Counted from the first letter of the stretch, positions 24,986 through 34,211 are shown. The stretch: 64,000 nt of DNA from Myxococcus dinghuensis (GCF_024198235.1 NZ_JAKCFB010000014.1:124001-188000), one strand, 5' to 3'. The notes: generated by a model from the letters alone, not told the origin. Numbers and translations are program-made.

Positions 24986-27900
24986 CGTCCGCGCCTCGCT
25001 CGAGCGCACCGCGCAGCGAGCTGGCCTGAGCGAGCAGGCTCGGCGCGCGGGCCTCGGTGAAGGCGGTCTCCGCCCCCATCAACTCGGCGACCACCGCGTC
25101 GGTGGAGGTCTCGCGCTCGGCCCTCGCCAGGTGGAGGAGGCCGACCTGGAGCACGTTGCCCGTCTGCTCGGCCAGCGCGAGCGCGCGCTCGAGGTGGGCG
25201 AGCCCCTCCGGTCCCGGCAGCAACGCCGCCAGCGCGCGGCGCGCCAGGATTTCGTCCCAGGGGTTGGCCAGCAACGGGTCCACCGCGCGCGCCAGCGCCG
25301 CGTCCGCCGCCTCGCGCGCCGCGTCCAGATGCCCCTGCTCCCGCTCGAAGCGCGACTGGTACACGCGCAGGAGCGTCTCCATGCGCAGGCCCGCCTCGCG
25401 CGCGGCCGCGAGCGCCCGGGGCAGCGACTCGCGCGCGGCCGCCGTGTCCTCGAAGAGCACGTCCCGGCAGGCCTGGTACACCTGCACGTGGCATTGCAAC
25501 CAGCGGTCCTCGGGCAGCACGCGCGCCAGGTTCTCGGCGCGGGCCACCACCGCCGCGACGTGCTCGTGCTCGCCGCGCTCCAGGTAGTAGGGCGGCGTGA
25601 AGATGGCGAGGTTGCGCTCCATCAGCCGGGGGTTGCCCAGCCGGCGCACCAGGTCCGTCTTCTCCGTGAAGGCGGGCACGAAGGAGGCCCCGTCCCCCGT
25701 GAGCGCCGCGCGCGTGACCTCGGAGAACAGGTGGAAGGCGCTCACGTCCGTGAAGCCGTGCTCCTCCGCCACCGCGCACCCGTCCCGCGTGGCCTGCGCG
25801 TCCAGCGGCTCGCCGCGCAGCGCGAGGTTCAGGTTCATCATGTAGCCGCCCATGCCCAGCGACCACGCCAGCCGCCTCGGCAGCCAGCCCATGACGTCCC
25901 GCAGGCCACGCAGCCGCGCCAGTTGCTCGGCCTGGGCCTCCAGCACCCCCGCCGAGCGCCCCGTGTACGCGCTGAGCACCGCCTGCGACAACAGCGTGCC
26001 CGCCCGATACGGGGAGATGTCCGGCTGCTCCCGGCGCACGCGCTCCAGGAGCGTGTCCAGGTCCCCGGTGCGCCCGACGATGGCCAGCGCCATGCCCTGG
26101 AGGATTTGGAGCTCCGCCTGCTTCCAGAAGATGTCGGCCGGAGCGGACTGGGCGTCCGCCTCGCGCTCACGCAACAGCTCCCGCAGCCGCGCGGGCCGCT
26201 CCGCCTCCGGGGCCGCGCACGCCGCGTCGAGCTGCGCCAGCGCGCTCCGGCGCCCCTCCTCCAGGTCCACCGTGGCCGCCCAGTGCGCGAACAGCTTCTC
26301 CGCGAAGACGAGCGAGCTGGGCGGGTCGCTCGCGTAGCCCACCTCCACCAGCGTCACCCAGATGCGCAGCAGCAGCCGGTCCCTCCCGGGGAAGTCCGGC
26401 GCGGACTCCAGGAGCGTGGAGGCCTCCTTCAAGAGCAGCGTCGCCTCCAGCAGCGCCTGGGAGGCCATCGCCGCGCGTCCGGCGTCCAGCAGCGGGCCGA
26501 TGGCCAGCTCCGGCTCCGACGAGCGCAGGTAGTGCCAGCCCACCGTGCGAGTCTGGTCCGGCCGCTGGAAGTAGAGCGTCTGCAGCGCCAGGGCCACCCG
26601 GCCGTGCGCCACCCGCCGCTCGTCCTCCGCCGTGCTGTCGTAGACGGCCTGATGCACGGTGTCGTGCGTGAAGACGTAGCGGCCCTCCTCCTCCTGGAGG
26701 AACTGCCGCTCGACGATGCCGTCCAGCACCGCGAACAGCTCCGACTCCGGCAGCTCCGCCAGCGCCCGCATCATGGGCAGCTCCAGCGTCCGGCCCGCAG
26801 GGGCCAGCCGCCGCAGGAGCGACACCTGCTCCGCGGGCGCCGTCCCCAGGCGCGCGAGCACCGCCTCGTGGATGCTCGCCGGCAACGTGCGCGAACCCAG
26901 CCCCGCGTCCGCCTCCCAGCGCCCGCCCACCCGCGTCAGCGCGCCCTCCTCGACCAGCGCGCGCAGACACTCGATGGCGAAGAAGGCGTTGCCGTCCGTG
27001 GTGGCGTGCAGCCGCTCGACGAAGCCGTCCGGAATCTCGAGCCCCGGCAGCGCCAGCGCCACCAGCGAGCCCATGTGATCCACCGTCAGCGGCTCCAGGT
27101 CCAGCCGCCACGTCAGCTTCTCGTCCACCGTCTGGAAGGCGAGGCTCAGCCGGCTCAGCTCCCCGGAGCGGAACGAGCACACCACCATGCCGCGCGTGCC
27201 GTGCAGCGCGCGGATGAGCACGTTGATGACCTCCAGCGACGCGCTGTCCGCCCAGTGCAGGTCCTCGAAGCACAGCACGAACGTCATCCGCTTGCCGAGC
27301 GAGCGCACCCACTCGGCCAGCGCCCCGAACAGCGCCAGCTTCTCCTCGCCGGACACCTGCACCACGCCCACCGGCTGGGGCGAGAGCGCGGGCAACAGCC
27401 GCCCCAGCCTGGGAGACAGCCGCTCCATCACCTCCGTGGGCGTGTGCGGCACCAGGGCGCGCAGCGCCTGGGCGATGGGCGCGAGCGGCGCCTGGCCCTC
27501 CGCGCGGCACTGCCCCCGGCCGAAGGGCAGCTCCGCCAGCTTCGCCTGGAGCTCGAACTCCTGGAGCAGCCGCGTCTTGCCCACGCCCGCCGGGGCGCCG
27601 ATGAGCACCGCGCGCGACTGGCCCCAGTCCGCCTCGGCCAGCCCGTTCATCAGCGACTCCAGCTCCGCCCCGCGCCCCACCACCTCCGGCACGTGCAGGT
27701 AGCTGGCGCGCGCCGACAGGGGCTCCTCCGGCAGCGGCTCACCGCTGGCGTGGCACAACGCCTCCATCAGCTCGCCGGCGTCCTGGAAGCGCTCGCGCGG
27801 GTCCTTCGCCAGCAGGAGCAGGATGATCTCCTCCAGCGCCGGGTCCACCGGACACAGCGTGGAGGGCTTCGGCGGCGGACGCGTCAGGTGGTCCGCCAGC

Positions 27901-28676
27901 AGCGCCGCGGGCGTGTTGCGCTTGAACGGCAGCCGCCGGGTGGCCAGGTAGTAGGCCATCACCCCCAGCGAGTACAGGTCCGCGCGCCCGTCGATGCTCG
28001 CGCCGCGCTGCCACTCCGGGGCCAGGTACTCCAGCGTGCCCTTGAGCTTGCCGGGGCTGGGGGTACCCAACTGGTGCATCACCCCGAAGTCCATCAGCTT
28101 CACCGCGCCGGAGCTGGTGATGCGCACGTTGCTCGCCTTGATGTCGCAGTGGACGTACAGGCGCGAGTGGATGAACGCCAGCACCTGCGCCATCTGGATG
28201 AGCACCTTGTACAGCGTGCGCGTGTCCAGCGGCGCCTCGCGCGCCAGCGAGCTCAAGTCCTGACCGTCCACCACCTCCATCGTGATGAAGCGGTTGCCGG
28301 CCTCCGTCATCCCCCAGTCGAACACCTTCAGCGTGCCGGGGTGCTGCAGCTTCTTCATCGCGAAGAACTCGTGCCGGAACATCAGCACCAGCTCCTCCGT
28401 CTTGCCCGCCGTCAGCCCCGCGGGCACCTGCATCTCCTTCAGCGCCACCCGCCGCCGCTCGTGCAGGTCCTCCGCCAGCCAGATGCGGCCCATGCCGCCC
28501 TCGCCCAGCAGGCCCTCCACCCGGTAGCGCCCGGTCACCACCATCCCCACCTCGAGCGAGCGGCGCGCTCCGGTGGCGTCCCCGGGCAGGGTGACAGGCG
28601 TGCGGATGCGGTCTCCCCAGGAGCTCGGAGGACGAGCACGCTCGTCCAGGACGGTTGTCTTCTCTTCGTCGCTCAC
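24969..28676 (-). CDS. Ser/Thr protein kinase - AAA-type ATPase - TPR signalling protein
   Basis: A 1235-residue multidomain protein. Residues about 50-310 form a Hanks-type kinase: Gly-rich loop LLGEGGMGRIW, VALKEM lysine, catalytic loop HCDIKASN, DFG, and APEW. The catalytic loop has Cys where most kinases have Arg (HCD, a non-RD kinase). From about 335 comes a predicted ATPase like that of the LuxR/MalT group (VVGRGAELESL, Walker A GAPAGVGKTRL near residue 362, Walker B VLCFEDLHWAD). The C-terminal half consists of TPR-like helical repeats. This architecture is common in myxobacteria and suggests a sensor that couples protein-protein signals to phosphorylation. GTG start at 28674-28676. 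No membrane segment seen. Confidence 0.9.
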   Translation of the reverse strand: MSDEEKTTVLDERARPPSSWGDRIRTPVTLPGDATGARRSLEVGMVVTGRYRVEGLLGEGGMGRIWLAEDLHERRRVALKEMQVPAGLTAGKTEELVLMFRHEFFAMKKLQHPGTLKVFDWGMTEAGNRFITMEVVDGQDLSSLAREAPLDTRTLYKVLIQMAQVLAFIHSRLYVHCDIKASNVRITSSGAVKLMDFGVMHQLGTPSPGKLKGTLEYLAPEWQRGASIDGRADLYSLGVMAYYLATRRLPFKRNTPAALLADHLTRPPPKPSTLCPVDPALEEIILLLLAKDPRERFQDAGELMEALCHASGEPLPEEPLSARASYLHVPEVVGRGAELESLMNGLAEADWGQSRAVLIGAPAGVGKTRLLQEFELQAKLAELPFGRGQCRAEGQAPLAPIAQALRALVPHTPTEVMERLSPRLGRLLPALSPQPVGVVQVSGEEKLALFGALAEWVRSLGKRMTFVLCFEDLHWADSASLEVINVLIRALHGTRGMVVCSFRSGELSRLSLAFQTVDEKLTWRLDLEPLTVDHMGSLVALALPGLEIPDGFVERLHATTDGNAFFAIECLRALVEEGALTRVGGRWEADAGLGSRTLPASIHEAVLARLGTAPAEQVSLLRRLAPAGRTLELPMMRALAELPESELFAVLDGIVERQFLQEEEGRYVFTHDTVHQAVYDSTAEDERRVAHGRVALALQTLYFQRPDQTRTVGWHYLRSSEPELAIGPLLDAGRAAMASQALLEATLLLKEASTLLESAPDFPGRDRLLLRIWVTLVEVGYASDPPSSLVFAEKLFAHWAATVDLEEGRRSALAQLDAACAAPEAERPARLRELLREREADAQSAPADIFWKQAELQILQGMALAIVGRTGDLDTLLERVRREQPDISPYRAGTLLSQAVLSAYTGRSAGVLEAQAEQLARLRGLRDVMGWLPRRLAWSLGMGGYMMNLNLALRGEPLDAQATRDGCAVAEEHGFTDVSAFHLFSEVTRAALTGDGASFVPAFTEKTDLVRRLGNPRLMERNLAIFTPPYYLERGEHEHVAAVVARAENLARVLPEDRWLQCHVQVYQACRDVLFEDTAAARESLPRALAAAREAGLRMETLLRVYQSRFEREQGHLDAAREAADAALARAVDPLLANPWDEILARRALAALLPGPEGLAHLERALALAEQTGNVLQVGLLHLARAERETSTDAVVAELMGAETAFTEARAPSLLAQASSLRGALERGADARRSA

Positions 28677-29047
28677 GAAGGCGGGACCGGGAGGTCGTCA
28701 GAATCCTGAAGACGTAGGAATATCACGTTTCCATGTATCGGACACGCACTGTTGGGGTTGCCCGAGGTGCCACCGACGACCTCCGCGAGGCCGAGACATG
28801 TCACGCCGCGTCCAGGCCGGCGACGTGGATCCTGCCCTCCAGGTCGACCCCGGGTGGACCGCATGACAGGAGGACGCCCCGAGGCGCGAGACCTAGGGGA
28901 TGACTCGTAGACGCTCGCGTCATGGCGGACGCGCCATGACCGCGGGTGGTGGTGGCCCCCTTGCCCCTACAGGGGCCGTGCGGAGATGCTCCCGGACGCT
29001 CAGCCCCCATCACCCGGGGTGTCCCTTCCGCCGAGCATCGGAGACCC
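28677..29047. other. 371-bp divergent intergenic region
   Basis: Contains no convincing gene. It must hold the promoters of the kinase (minus) and the receiver protein (plus). A local AT-rich stretch near 28705-28745 lies just upstream of the kinase and is the best place for its promoter. The perfect inverted repeat at 28919-28940 is described separately. Confidence 0.5.
28919..28940. promoter_or_regulatory. perfect 9-bp inverted repeat upstream of the receiver gene
   Basis: GTCATGGCG (28919-28927) and CGCCATGAC (28932-28940) are perfect reverse complements around GACG. The position, 108 bases before the receiver start, suits an operator. No T-run follows, so a terminator is less likely. Confidence 0.4.
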
Positions 29048-29455
29048 GTGAAGCCCAAGGTCCTCATCGTCGAAAACTCCTGGACGATGCGCGAGACGCT
29101 CCGTCTGCTCCTGTCCGGGGACTTCGACTGCTCCGTGGCCGCGGACGGAGAGGCGGGCCTCGCCCAGGCCCTGGGACAACCGCCGGACCTGCTCCTGTCC
29201 GACGTGAACATGGACGGCATGGACGGCTACGAGCTCCTGCGCCGCTGCCGCCTGGAGCCGACGCTGCGGCACCTGCCGGTCATCTTCGTGAGTGGCTTCG
29301 CGCCCCGCTCGGACGCCGACCCCAGCCTGCCCTTGCCGGACGCCTACCTCGTCAAGCCGGTGAAGCCCGCGGTGCTCATCGCGGAGATCCACGCCCTGCT
29401 CCGCCAGGGCCAGGCCCCCGTGGCGTCCGTCGCCCAGGCCCACACCAAGGGCTGA
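29048..29455 (+). CDS. single-domain response regulator (CheY-like receiver)
   Basis: A 135-residue receiver without an output domain. Acidic pocket residues come from LIVENSW (Glu in place of the usual second Asp), the phospho-acceptor Asp is in LLLSDVNMDGMDG, the switch Ser is in FVSGF and the conserved Lys in LVKPVKP. GTG at 29048 is preceded by GGAG. A longer in-frame start at 28946 is unlikely because the added part is not protein-like. It could relay phosphate or act in a motility or developmental pathway; no kinase partner is adjacent except the divergent Ser/Thr kinase. Confidence 0.88.
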   Translation: MKPKVLIVENSWTMRETLRLLLSGDFDCSVAADGEAGLAQALGQPPDLLLSDVNMDGMDGYELLRRCRLEPTLRHLPVIFVSGFAPRSDADPSLPLPDAYLVKPVKPAVLIAEIHALLRQGQAPVASVAQAHTKG

Positions 29456-29501
29456 GGCCCGCCGCGCCCACCGGGGACACGGGCCGGGCCCCCGGGCGGC
29501 G

Positions 29502-29846
29502 TCAGCTCCCCCGGTACGTCGAGTAGCCGAAGGGACTGAGCAGCAACGGCACGTGGTAGTGCTCGTCGGGCGCGGCCAGTTCGAACACCACCGTCACGGA
29601 GGGATAGAAGCCCCGGACGCCGAGCGCGCGGAAGTACGCGCCCGTGTCGAAGGTCATCCGGTAGGTGCCGGGCTCCACGCGCGCGCCGGCCGGCAGGAAG
29701 TCGCGCACGCGCCCGTCGTCGTTGGTGACGCCAGAAGCGAGGACCTTCCAGTCGCTCCCGGCGCCCTGGACCTCCAGCGTGATGGGGACACCGGAGGCCG
29801 GCCGGCCCCGGTGCGTGTCGAGGACATGGGTGGACAGGGTGCTCAT
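29502..29846 (-). CDS. uraH: 5-hydroxyisourate hydrolase
   Basis: A 114-residue transthyretin-like enzyme that hydrolyses 5-hydroxyisourate to OHCU, the second step of urate breakdown. Hallmarks: the N-terminal STHVLDTHRGRPA, the central GRVRDFLPAG and the C-terminal active-site tetrapeptide YRGS. Last gene of the five-gene operon; its ATG overlaps the uraD stop (ATGA). Confidence 0.95.
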   Translation of the reverse strand: MSTLSTHVLDTHRGRPASGVPITLEVQGAGSDWKVLASGVTNDDGRVRDFLPAGARVEPGTYRMTFDTGAYFRALGVRGFYPSVTVVFELAAPDEHYHVPLLLSPFGYSTYRGS

Positions 29847-30349
29847 GACGCCAGCAGCTTCTCCAGTCGGATGCGGGTGATCTTCGCCTGCTCGCCGGCC
29901 GCGACGCGCAGCTCCTCGTCCGGCGCGTTGTCCATGCGCTCGCGGAGGAGGGCCAGCATCTCCTCCGCGCCCTTGCCCGTGGCGCAGACGAGGAAGATGA
30001 AGCCGAAGCGCGCCTCGTAGGCCTGGTTGCCCTCCGCGAGGCCCCGGATGACATCCTCGGACGCGCCCCGCACCCCGCCCTGCTCCTGCGACGACCAGGA
30101 CGCGGTGGCTGCGAACTTCGCGCGCAGCGCGGACTCACCGATGCGTGGATGGTGCGTCATCGCCTCGCGCCAGTCCTCGGGCCCCGTCTGCTTCCACAGC
30201 CACTCCGACTCCGCGAGCAGGTGCGCCGCGTCTCGGAAGGGCCGCGCGCGCGTCATGCCGTCCGCCCAGCGCGACGAGCCGCAGCAGCGCATCAGCTCCG
30301 CCTTGGCCTCGTTCGGGAACATGCGGTTGAGCCGCTCCAGCGCGCTCAC
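29843..30349 (-). CDS. uraD: OHCU decarboxylase
   Basis: A 168-residue 2-oxo-4-hydroxy-4-carboxy-5-ureidoimidazoline decarboxylase, producing S-allantoin. The signature THHPRIGES with the catalytic His is present, followed by EQGGVRGA and the helix YEARFGFIFLVCATGK. The start is GTG at 30347-30349, which overlaps the allantoicase stop by four bases (GTGA); upstream sequence in this frame is antisense to allantoicase. It overlaps uraH at the other end, so both are translationally coupled. Confidence 0.95.
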   Translation of the reverse strand: MSALERLNRMFPNEAKAELMRCCGSSRWADGMTRARPFRDAAHLLAESEWLWKQTGPEDWREAMTHHPRIGESALRAKFAATASWSSQEQGGVRGASEDVIRGLAEGNQAYEARFGFIFLVCATGKGAEEMLALLRERMDNAPDEELRVAAGEQAKITRIRLEKLLAS

Positions 30350-31368
30350 GCCGGCCGCCCGTGGACGCGCAGCCGGCTGACGCCGCCGTCCGGGAAGATG
30401 TTGAGGCGCACGTGGGTGAAGGGCCCCTTCGCGCGCAGCTCCGCCTCGAAGAAGTGCCGGAAGTCCGCCTGCAGCTTCGTGCGCGGCAACAGCTCCGTCC
30501 ACGACAGGTGGTGCGCGTTGGCGAAGTCCACCAGCGGCTCGCGCAGGTAGCAGCCCTCGAGCGAGGCGCTCTCCGGGAAGTTGCCCTTGTAGTGCGCGGT
30601 GTCCACCTCCACGCGCTCCACGGTGCCCGGCACCGCCAGCTTGACGACGATCCAATCCGAGCCCGGCAACAGGCGCTTGCGCCGCGTCTCCCAGCCCTCG
30701 CCCATGTGGGCCGCGCGGCCCGGGAGGATGAGGTTGTCCTTGGGGCCGAAGAAGGCGTCGTTGCACTGCATCACCGCGCCGCCGTTCTCCGCCGCCGCCA
30801 GGTCCACCAGCGCCCCGCCCTTCGTCAGCCCCTCCAGGTCCGGCTTCACCTCGCCGTGCACCCGGAAGCGCGCCACGCCGCCGTCCGGGTAGATGTTGAG
30901 GCGCAGGTGCGTCCACCGGCGCTCGTCGAGGATGGGGAACAGGTTGCGCGTGCCGCCGTGCAGCTTGAGCTGCGGGAGGATGCGCGTCCACGCCGCGTCC
31001 ACCAGCGTCTCCGGCGCGGGCGAGCCCTCCACCGCCAGCGCGTCCACGGAGGCGTACTCGGGGAAGTTGCCGAGGAAGTGGTGGGTGTCGATGTCCACGC
31101 CGCGAATCACCCCCGGCAGGCCCAACTGGAGGATGCACCAGTCGTTGCCGGGCACGCGCTTGCGGCGCGACTCCCAGCCATCCATCCACTTGCCCTGCTC
31201 GGTGTACTTGTCCGGGATGAAGACGCCCCGGCCCGGCTTGAGCAGGTTCTCCTTGCCGGCGAAGAACTCGTCGGAGGCGAGCAGCGCGCGGCCGCCCACC
31301 TTCTCGGCGGCCAGGTCGATGAGCTCGGTGAAGGCAATGCGCAGCTTGCCCTCTTCGGGTGCATGCAT
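30346..31368 (-). CDS. alc: allantoicase
   Basis: A 340-residue enzyme that hydrolyses allantoate to ureidoglycolate and urea. It consists of the two homologous jelly-roll repeats of the family: each has a DEFFAGKENLL / DAFFGPKDNLI segment, GWESRRKR / GWETRRKR, a VDIDTHHFLGNFPEYAS / VEVDTAHYKGNFPESAS strand and HLRLNIYPDGG / HVRLNIFPDGG. Separated by 30 bases from the upstream allantoinase; GGAG lies about nine bases before the ATG. Confidence 0.95.
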   Translation of the reverse strand: MHAPEEGKLRIAFTELIDLAAEKVGGRALLASDEFFAGKENLLKPGRGVFIPDKYTEQGKWMDGWESRRKRVPGNDWCILQLGLPGVIRGVDIDTHHFLGNFPEYASVDALAVEGSPAPETLVDAAWTRILPQLKLHGGTRNLFPILDERRWTHLRLNIYPDGGVARFRVHGEVKPDLEGLTKGGALVDLAAAENGGAVMQCNDAFFGPKDNLILPGRAAHMGEGWETRRKRLLPGSDWIVVKLAVPGTVERVEVDTAHYKGNFPESASLEGCYLREPLVDFANAHHLSWTELLPRTKLQADFRHFFEAELRAKGPFTHVRLNIFPDGGVSRLRVHGRPA

Positions 31369-31398
31369 GGTGTGTACGTCTCCTGTCGTGTCTTCGTC

Positions 31399-32766
31399 TC
31401 AGGCGGCGATGCGCGCCGCGGCGGGTCGTCGGACCCAGTGTCCATCCGGTCGCGGAAAAGGCTGCCCGCGCTCATACACCGTCCGGCCTCTCAGAATCGT
31501 GCGCTCCACCACGCCCGCGAGCGTGCGGCCCGCGTACGGCGTCAGCGGGTGGCGGTGCTGCAACCGCGCGGGCTCCACCGTGAAGGTGGCCTCGGGGTCG
31601 AACACCACCAGGTCCGCGTCCGCGCCGGGCGCAAGCGTGCCCTTGGTGCCGTGCAGGCCCACGAGCCTCGCGGGGGACTCGCACATCCAGCGCACCAGCG
31701 ACTCCAGGCCATGACCGCGCCGGCGCGCCTCCGTCCAGACCGCGGACAGGCTGAGCTGGAGTGACGCGATGCCGCCCCACGCCGTGCCGAAGTCGCCCCG
31801 CTCCAGGTGCTTGAGCGCCGGGGTGCAGGGAGAGTGGTCGGACACCACGAGCTGGATGTCGCCCCGCCCGAGCCCCGCCCACAGCCGCTCGCGGTTCTCC
31901 GCCTCGCGGATGGGGGGCGCGCACTTGAAGTGGGTGGCGCCGTCCTCGATCTCCTCCGCGGTGAAGCAGAGGTAGTGCGGACACGTCTCCACGGAGATGT
32001 CCACGCCGTCGCGGCGCGCCTCGGCCAGCAGCGGGAGGGCGTCCGCGGAGGACAGGTGGACGATGTGCACGCGGCAGCGGTGCTTGCGCGCCAGCTCCAC
32101 CATCATCTGGATGGCGTCCTGCTCCCAGCTCCGGGGCCGGGACGCCAGGTAGCCCCGGTACGTGCGCGGCCCCTCCGCGCTCGCCGCCGTCAGCGGCGAC
32201 TCCAGCTCCGCGTGGACGATGAGCGGCACGCCGCGCCGGGCGAGGATGGGCATGGCCACGTCGAGCACCGCGCGGTCGGCTGGAGGGAACTCGTCCACGC
32301 CGGACGGACACAGGAAGCACTTGAAGCCCGCGACGCCCGCGTCGATGAGCCGCTCCAGTTCGGCCGCGTTGCCCGGGATGACGCCACCCCAGAAGCCATG
32401 GTCCACCATGCACGCGGTGCTGGCGGCGCGGGCCTTGACCTCCAGCGCGGCGAGCGTGGTGGTGGGCGGCAGCGAGTTGAGCGGCATGTCCACCACGGTG
32501 GTGATGCCACCGGCCGCCGCGGCGCGGGTGGCCGTCTCGAAGCCCTCCCACTCCGTGCGCCCGGGTTCGTTGATGTGCGCGTGGCAGTCCACCACGCCGG
32601 GCATCACCACGCGGTCGCCCACGTCCGTCACGGCGAGCCCCGCGGGCACGTCGCCCGGCGCCACCACGGCGGCCACCTTCTCGCCGCGCACCACCACCAC
32701 CGCCTCGCGCGTGCCGTCCGCCGCGAGGACGCGACGGCTGCGCAGCCCGAACTCACCACCACTCAT
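31399..32766 (-). CDS. allB: allantoinase
   Basis: A 455-residue cyclic amidohydrolase that opens allantoin to allantoate. Zinc ligands and the carbamylated Lys are visible: DCHAHINEPGR, GFKCFLCPSG, IVHAELESP, VHIVHLSS and VSDHSPC. Length and motif order match AllB rather than dihydropyrimidinase. Its ATG overlaps the stop of the upstream flavoprotein gene (ATGA), so the two are coupled. Confidence 0.94.
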   Translation of the reverse strand: MSGGEFGLRSRRVLAADGTREAVVVVRGEKVAAVVAPGDVPAGLAVTDVGDRVVMPGVVDCHAHINEPGRTEWEGFETATRAAAAGGITTVVDMPLNSLPPTTTLAALEVKARAASTACMVDHGFWGGVIPGNAAELERLIDAGVAGFKCFLCPSGVDEFPPADRAVLDVAMPILARRGVPLIVHAELESPLTAASAEGPRTYRGYLASRPRSWEQDAIQMMVELARKHRCRVHIVHLSSADALPLLAEARRDGVDISVETCPHYLCFTAEEIEDGATHFKCAPPIREAENRERLWAGLGRGDIQLVVSDHSPCTPALKHLERGDFGTAWGGIASLQLSLSAVWTEARRRGHGLESLVRWMCESPARLVGLHGTKGTLAPGADADLVVFDPEATFTVEPARLQHRHPLTPYAGRTLAGVVERTILRGRTVYERGQPFPRPDGHWVRRPAAARIAA

Positions 32767-34211
32767 GGCTCGAATTCCTTCTCGTCGTAGCGCAGCAGGG
32801 AGTCGAAGTACGCCTCCCGGTCATCCAGGTAGAGCTGCTTCGTCACCCCGGCCACCAGCTTGGGCAGGCTGTACTTCATCCCGGAGATGCTCGCCCCGCC
32901 GAACCCCAGCGAGAGCAGGCAGCCGAAGGTGTAGTTGAAGATGGAGGACACATGGGGTGCCCGGCCGGGCTGCTTCTCCTGAAGCTCGAAGCCCGGCCCC
33001 AGGTACGGGTGGCGCAGGAGGTCCGCGTGGGACTGCCCCGCGGGCGGCGTGAAGCGGTCCCTCCACAGCGCGATGTCCCCGAACACGTTCGCGAGCTCCG
33101 GCCGCAGCGACAGGTCCGTCACCGTGCCGCTGCCGACGATGAGCTTGTCGAAGGTGAACGTGCCGTGCGGCGTGGTGACGCGCGCCTGGCCGCCCACCGC
33201 CTCGGCGCCCAGCCACGGGCTCTCCGCGTGCAGGTGGAACTGGGGGTGGGCCCTGGCGCGGCGGAACGTGTCGGCGGGCGGCAGTTGCCCCATCTCGATG
33301 ATGCGGTGGATGAAGCGCCAGCGGTCCGCGTCCGACAGGTCGGCGTGGTGCTTGAGGAAGCCGACGAACTCCGCCCAGCGGTACGGGTTGACGGTGGGCA
33401 GCGACTTGCGGCGGTAGAACAGGTGCACCTCGCCCGCGCCGTGCTCCAGCGCGACGGAGGCGTTGTCGAAGGCCGAGGCGCCGGCCCCGAGCACCCCGAG
33501 GCGCTTGCCGCGCAGGGCCTCGAAGTCGATGTCCTCGCGCGTCTGGGCGTACAGCTCCCGCGGCAGGTCCGCCACCACCGCCGGGACCTCCCAGCGCCCC
33601 GAGCCGTCGATGCCCGTGGCCAGCACGACCTTGCGCGTGAAGACCACCTCCGTGCCGCCGCCCGGGCGCGTGTCGGTGAGCGGGACGAGGAAGCACGCGT
33701 CCTCCGCGCTCCACGACAGGGCGCCCGCGCGCGTGTGGCAGCGCACGGGGATGCCGAGCGTGCGCCGGTACCAGCCCAGGTAGTCCGCCCACAGCTCCTT
33801 GGGCACGCGCTCCAGCGCCGCCCACGCGGCCTCGCCGTGCTGGGCCTCGTACCAGGTCTGGAAGCACAGGTTGGGCAGGTTCTGGTCCGGCCCCGTCAGG
33901 TACTTGGGCGTGCGCAGCGTGTGCATGCGCGCGAACGTCTTCCAGGGGCCGGCGAGGTCCTGCGCGCAGTCATCCACCACGAGCAGGTTCGTGACGCGCT
34001 CGCGCATCAGCCCGAAGGCCGCGGCGAGCCCGCTCTGCCCTCCGCCGATGACGAGCACGTCGAGTACGGACTGGCCAGCACGGGTGTGGCGGGGAAGCAC
34101 CCAGGAGCGGCGTGGGTACTCCAACCGCTCGAGGTCCTTCCGGAGCACCTCCTCCAGGGCGGACAGGCCAGGAGCAGGCGGCATCACGGGGCTCGGGGGC
34201 GGGATGCGCAT
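32763..34211 (-). CDS. FAD/NAD(P)-dependent oxidoreductase heading the urate operon; candidate urate hydroxylase
   Basis: A 482-residue flavoprotein with two Rossmann sites: VLVIGGGQSGLAAAF (FAD, about residue 52) and LGVLGAGASAFDNAS (NAD(P)H, about 246), plus the linking ATGIDGSG motif, as in class B monooxygenases of the FMO/BVMO/N-hydroxylase group. No BVMO fingerprint is complete. It is the first gene of the operon and overlaps allantoinase. Downstream genes start from 5-hydroxyisourate, yet no cofactor-less uricase, HpxO/HpyO-type or PuuD-type enzyme is present, so urate hydroxylation is the missing step it could supply. That role is inference from context; oxidation of another purine or a pathway side product is possible. 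Confidence 0.75.
   Translation of the reverse strand: MRIPPPSPVMPPAPGLSALEEVLRKDLERLEYPRRSWVLPRHTRAGQSVLDVLVIGGGQSGLAAAFGLMRERVTNLLVVDDCAQDLAGPWKTFARMHTLRTPKYLTGPDQNLPNLCFQTWYEAQHGEAAWAALERVPKELWADYLGWYRRTLGIPVRCHTRAGALSWSAEDACFLVPLTDTRPGGGTEVVFTRKVVLATGIDGSGRWEVPAVVADLPRELYAQTREDIDFEALRGKRLGVLGAGASAFDNASVALEHGAGEVHLFYRRKSLPTVNPYRWAEFVGFLKHHADLSDADRWRFIHRIIEMGQLPPADTFRRARAHPQFHLHAESPWLGAEAVGGQARVTTPHGTFTFDKLIVGSGTVTDLSLRPELANVFGDIALWRDRFTPPAGQSHADLLRHPYLGPGFELQEKQPGRAPHVSSIFNYTFGCLLSLGFGGASISGMKYSLPKLVAGVTKQLYLDDREAYFDSLLRYDEKEFEP

Noticed and set aside
23895..28709. Very long plus-strand open frame of about 1600 codons
   Set aside because: It runs antisense through the kinase gene, is full of Arg, His, Leu and Gln-rich low-complexity sequence and lacks any domain. 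The minus-strand kinase explains the sequence; long antisense frames are expected at this GC content.
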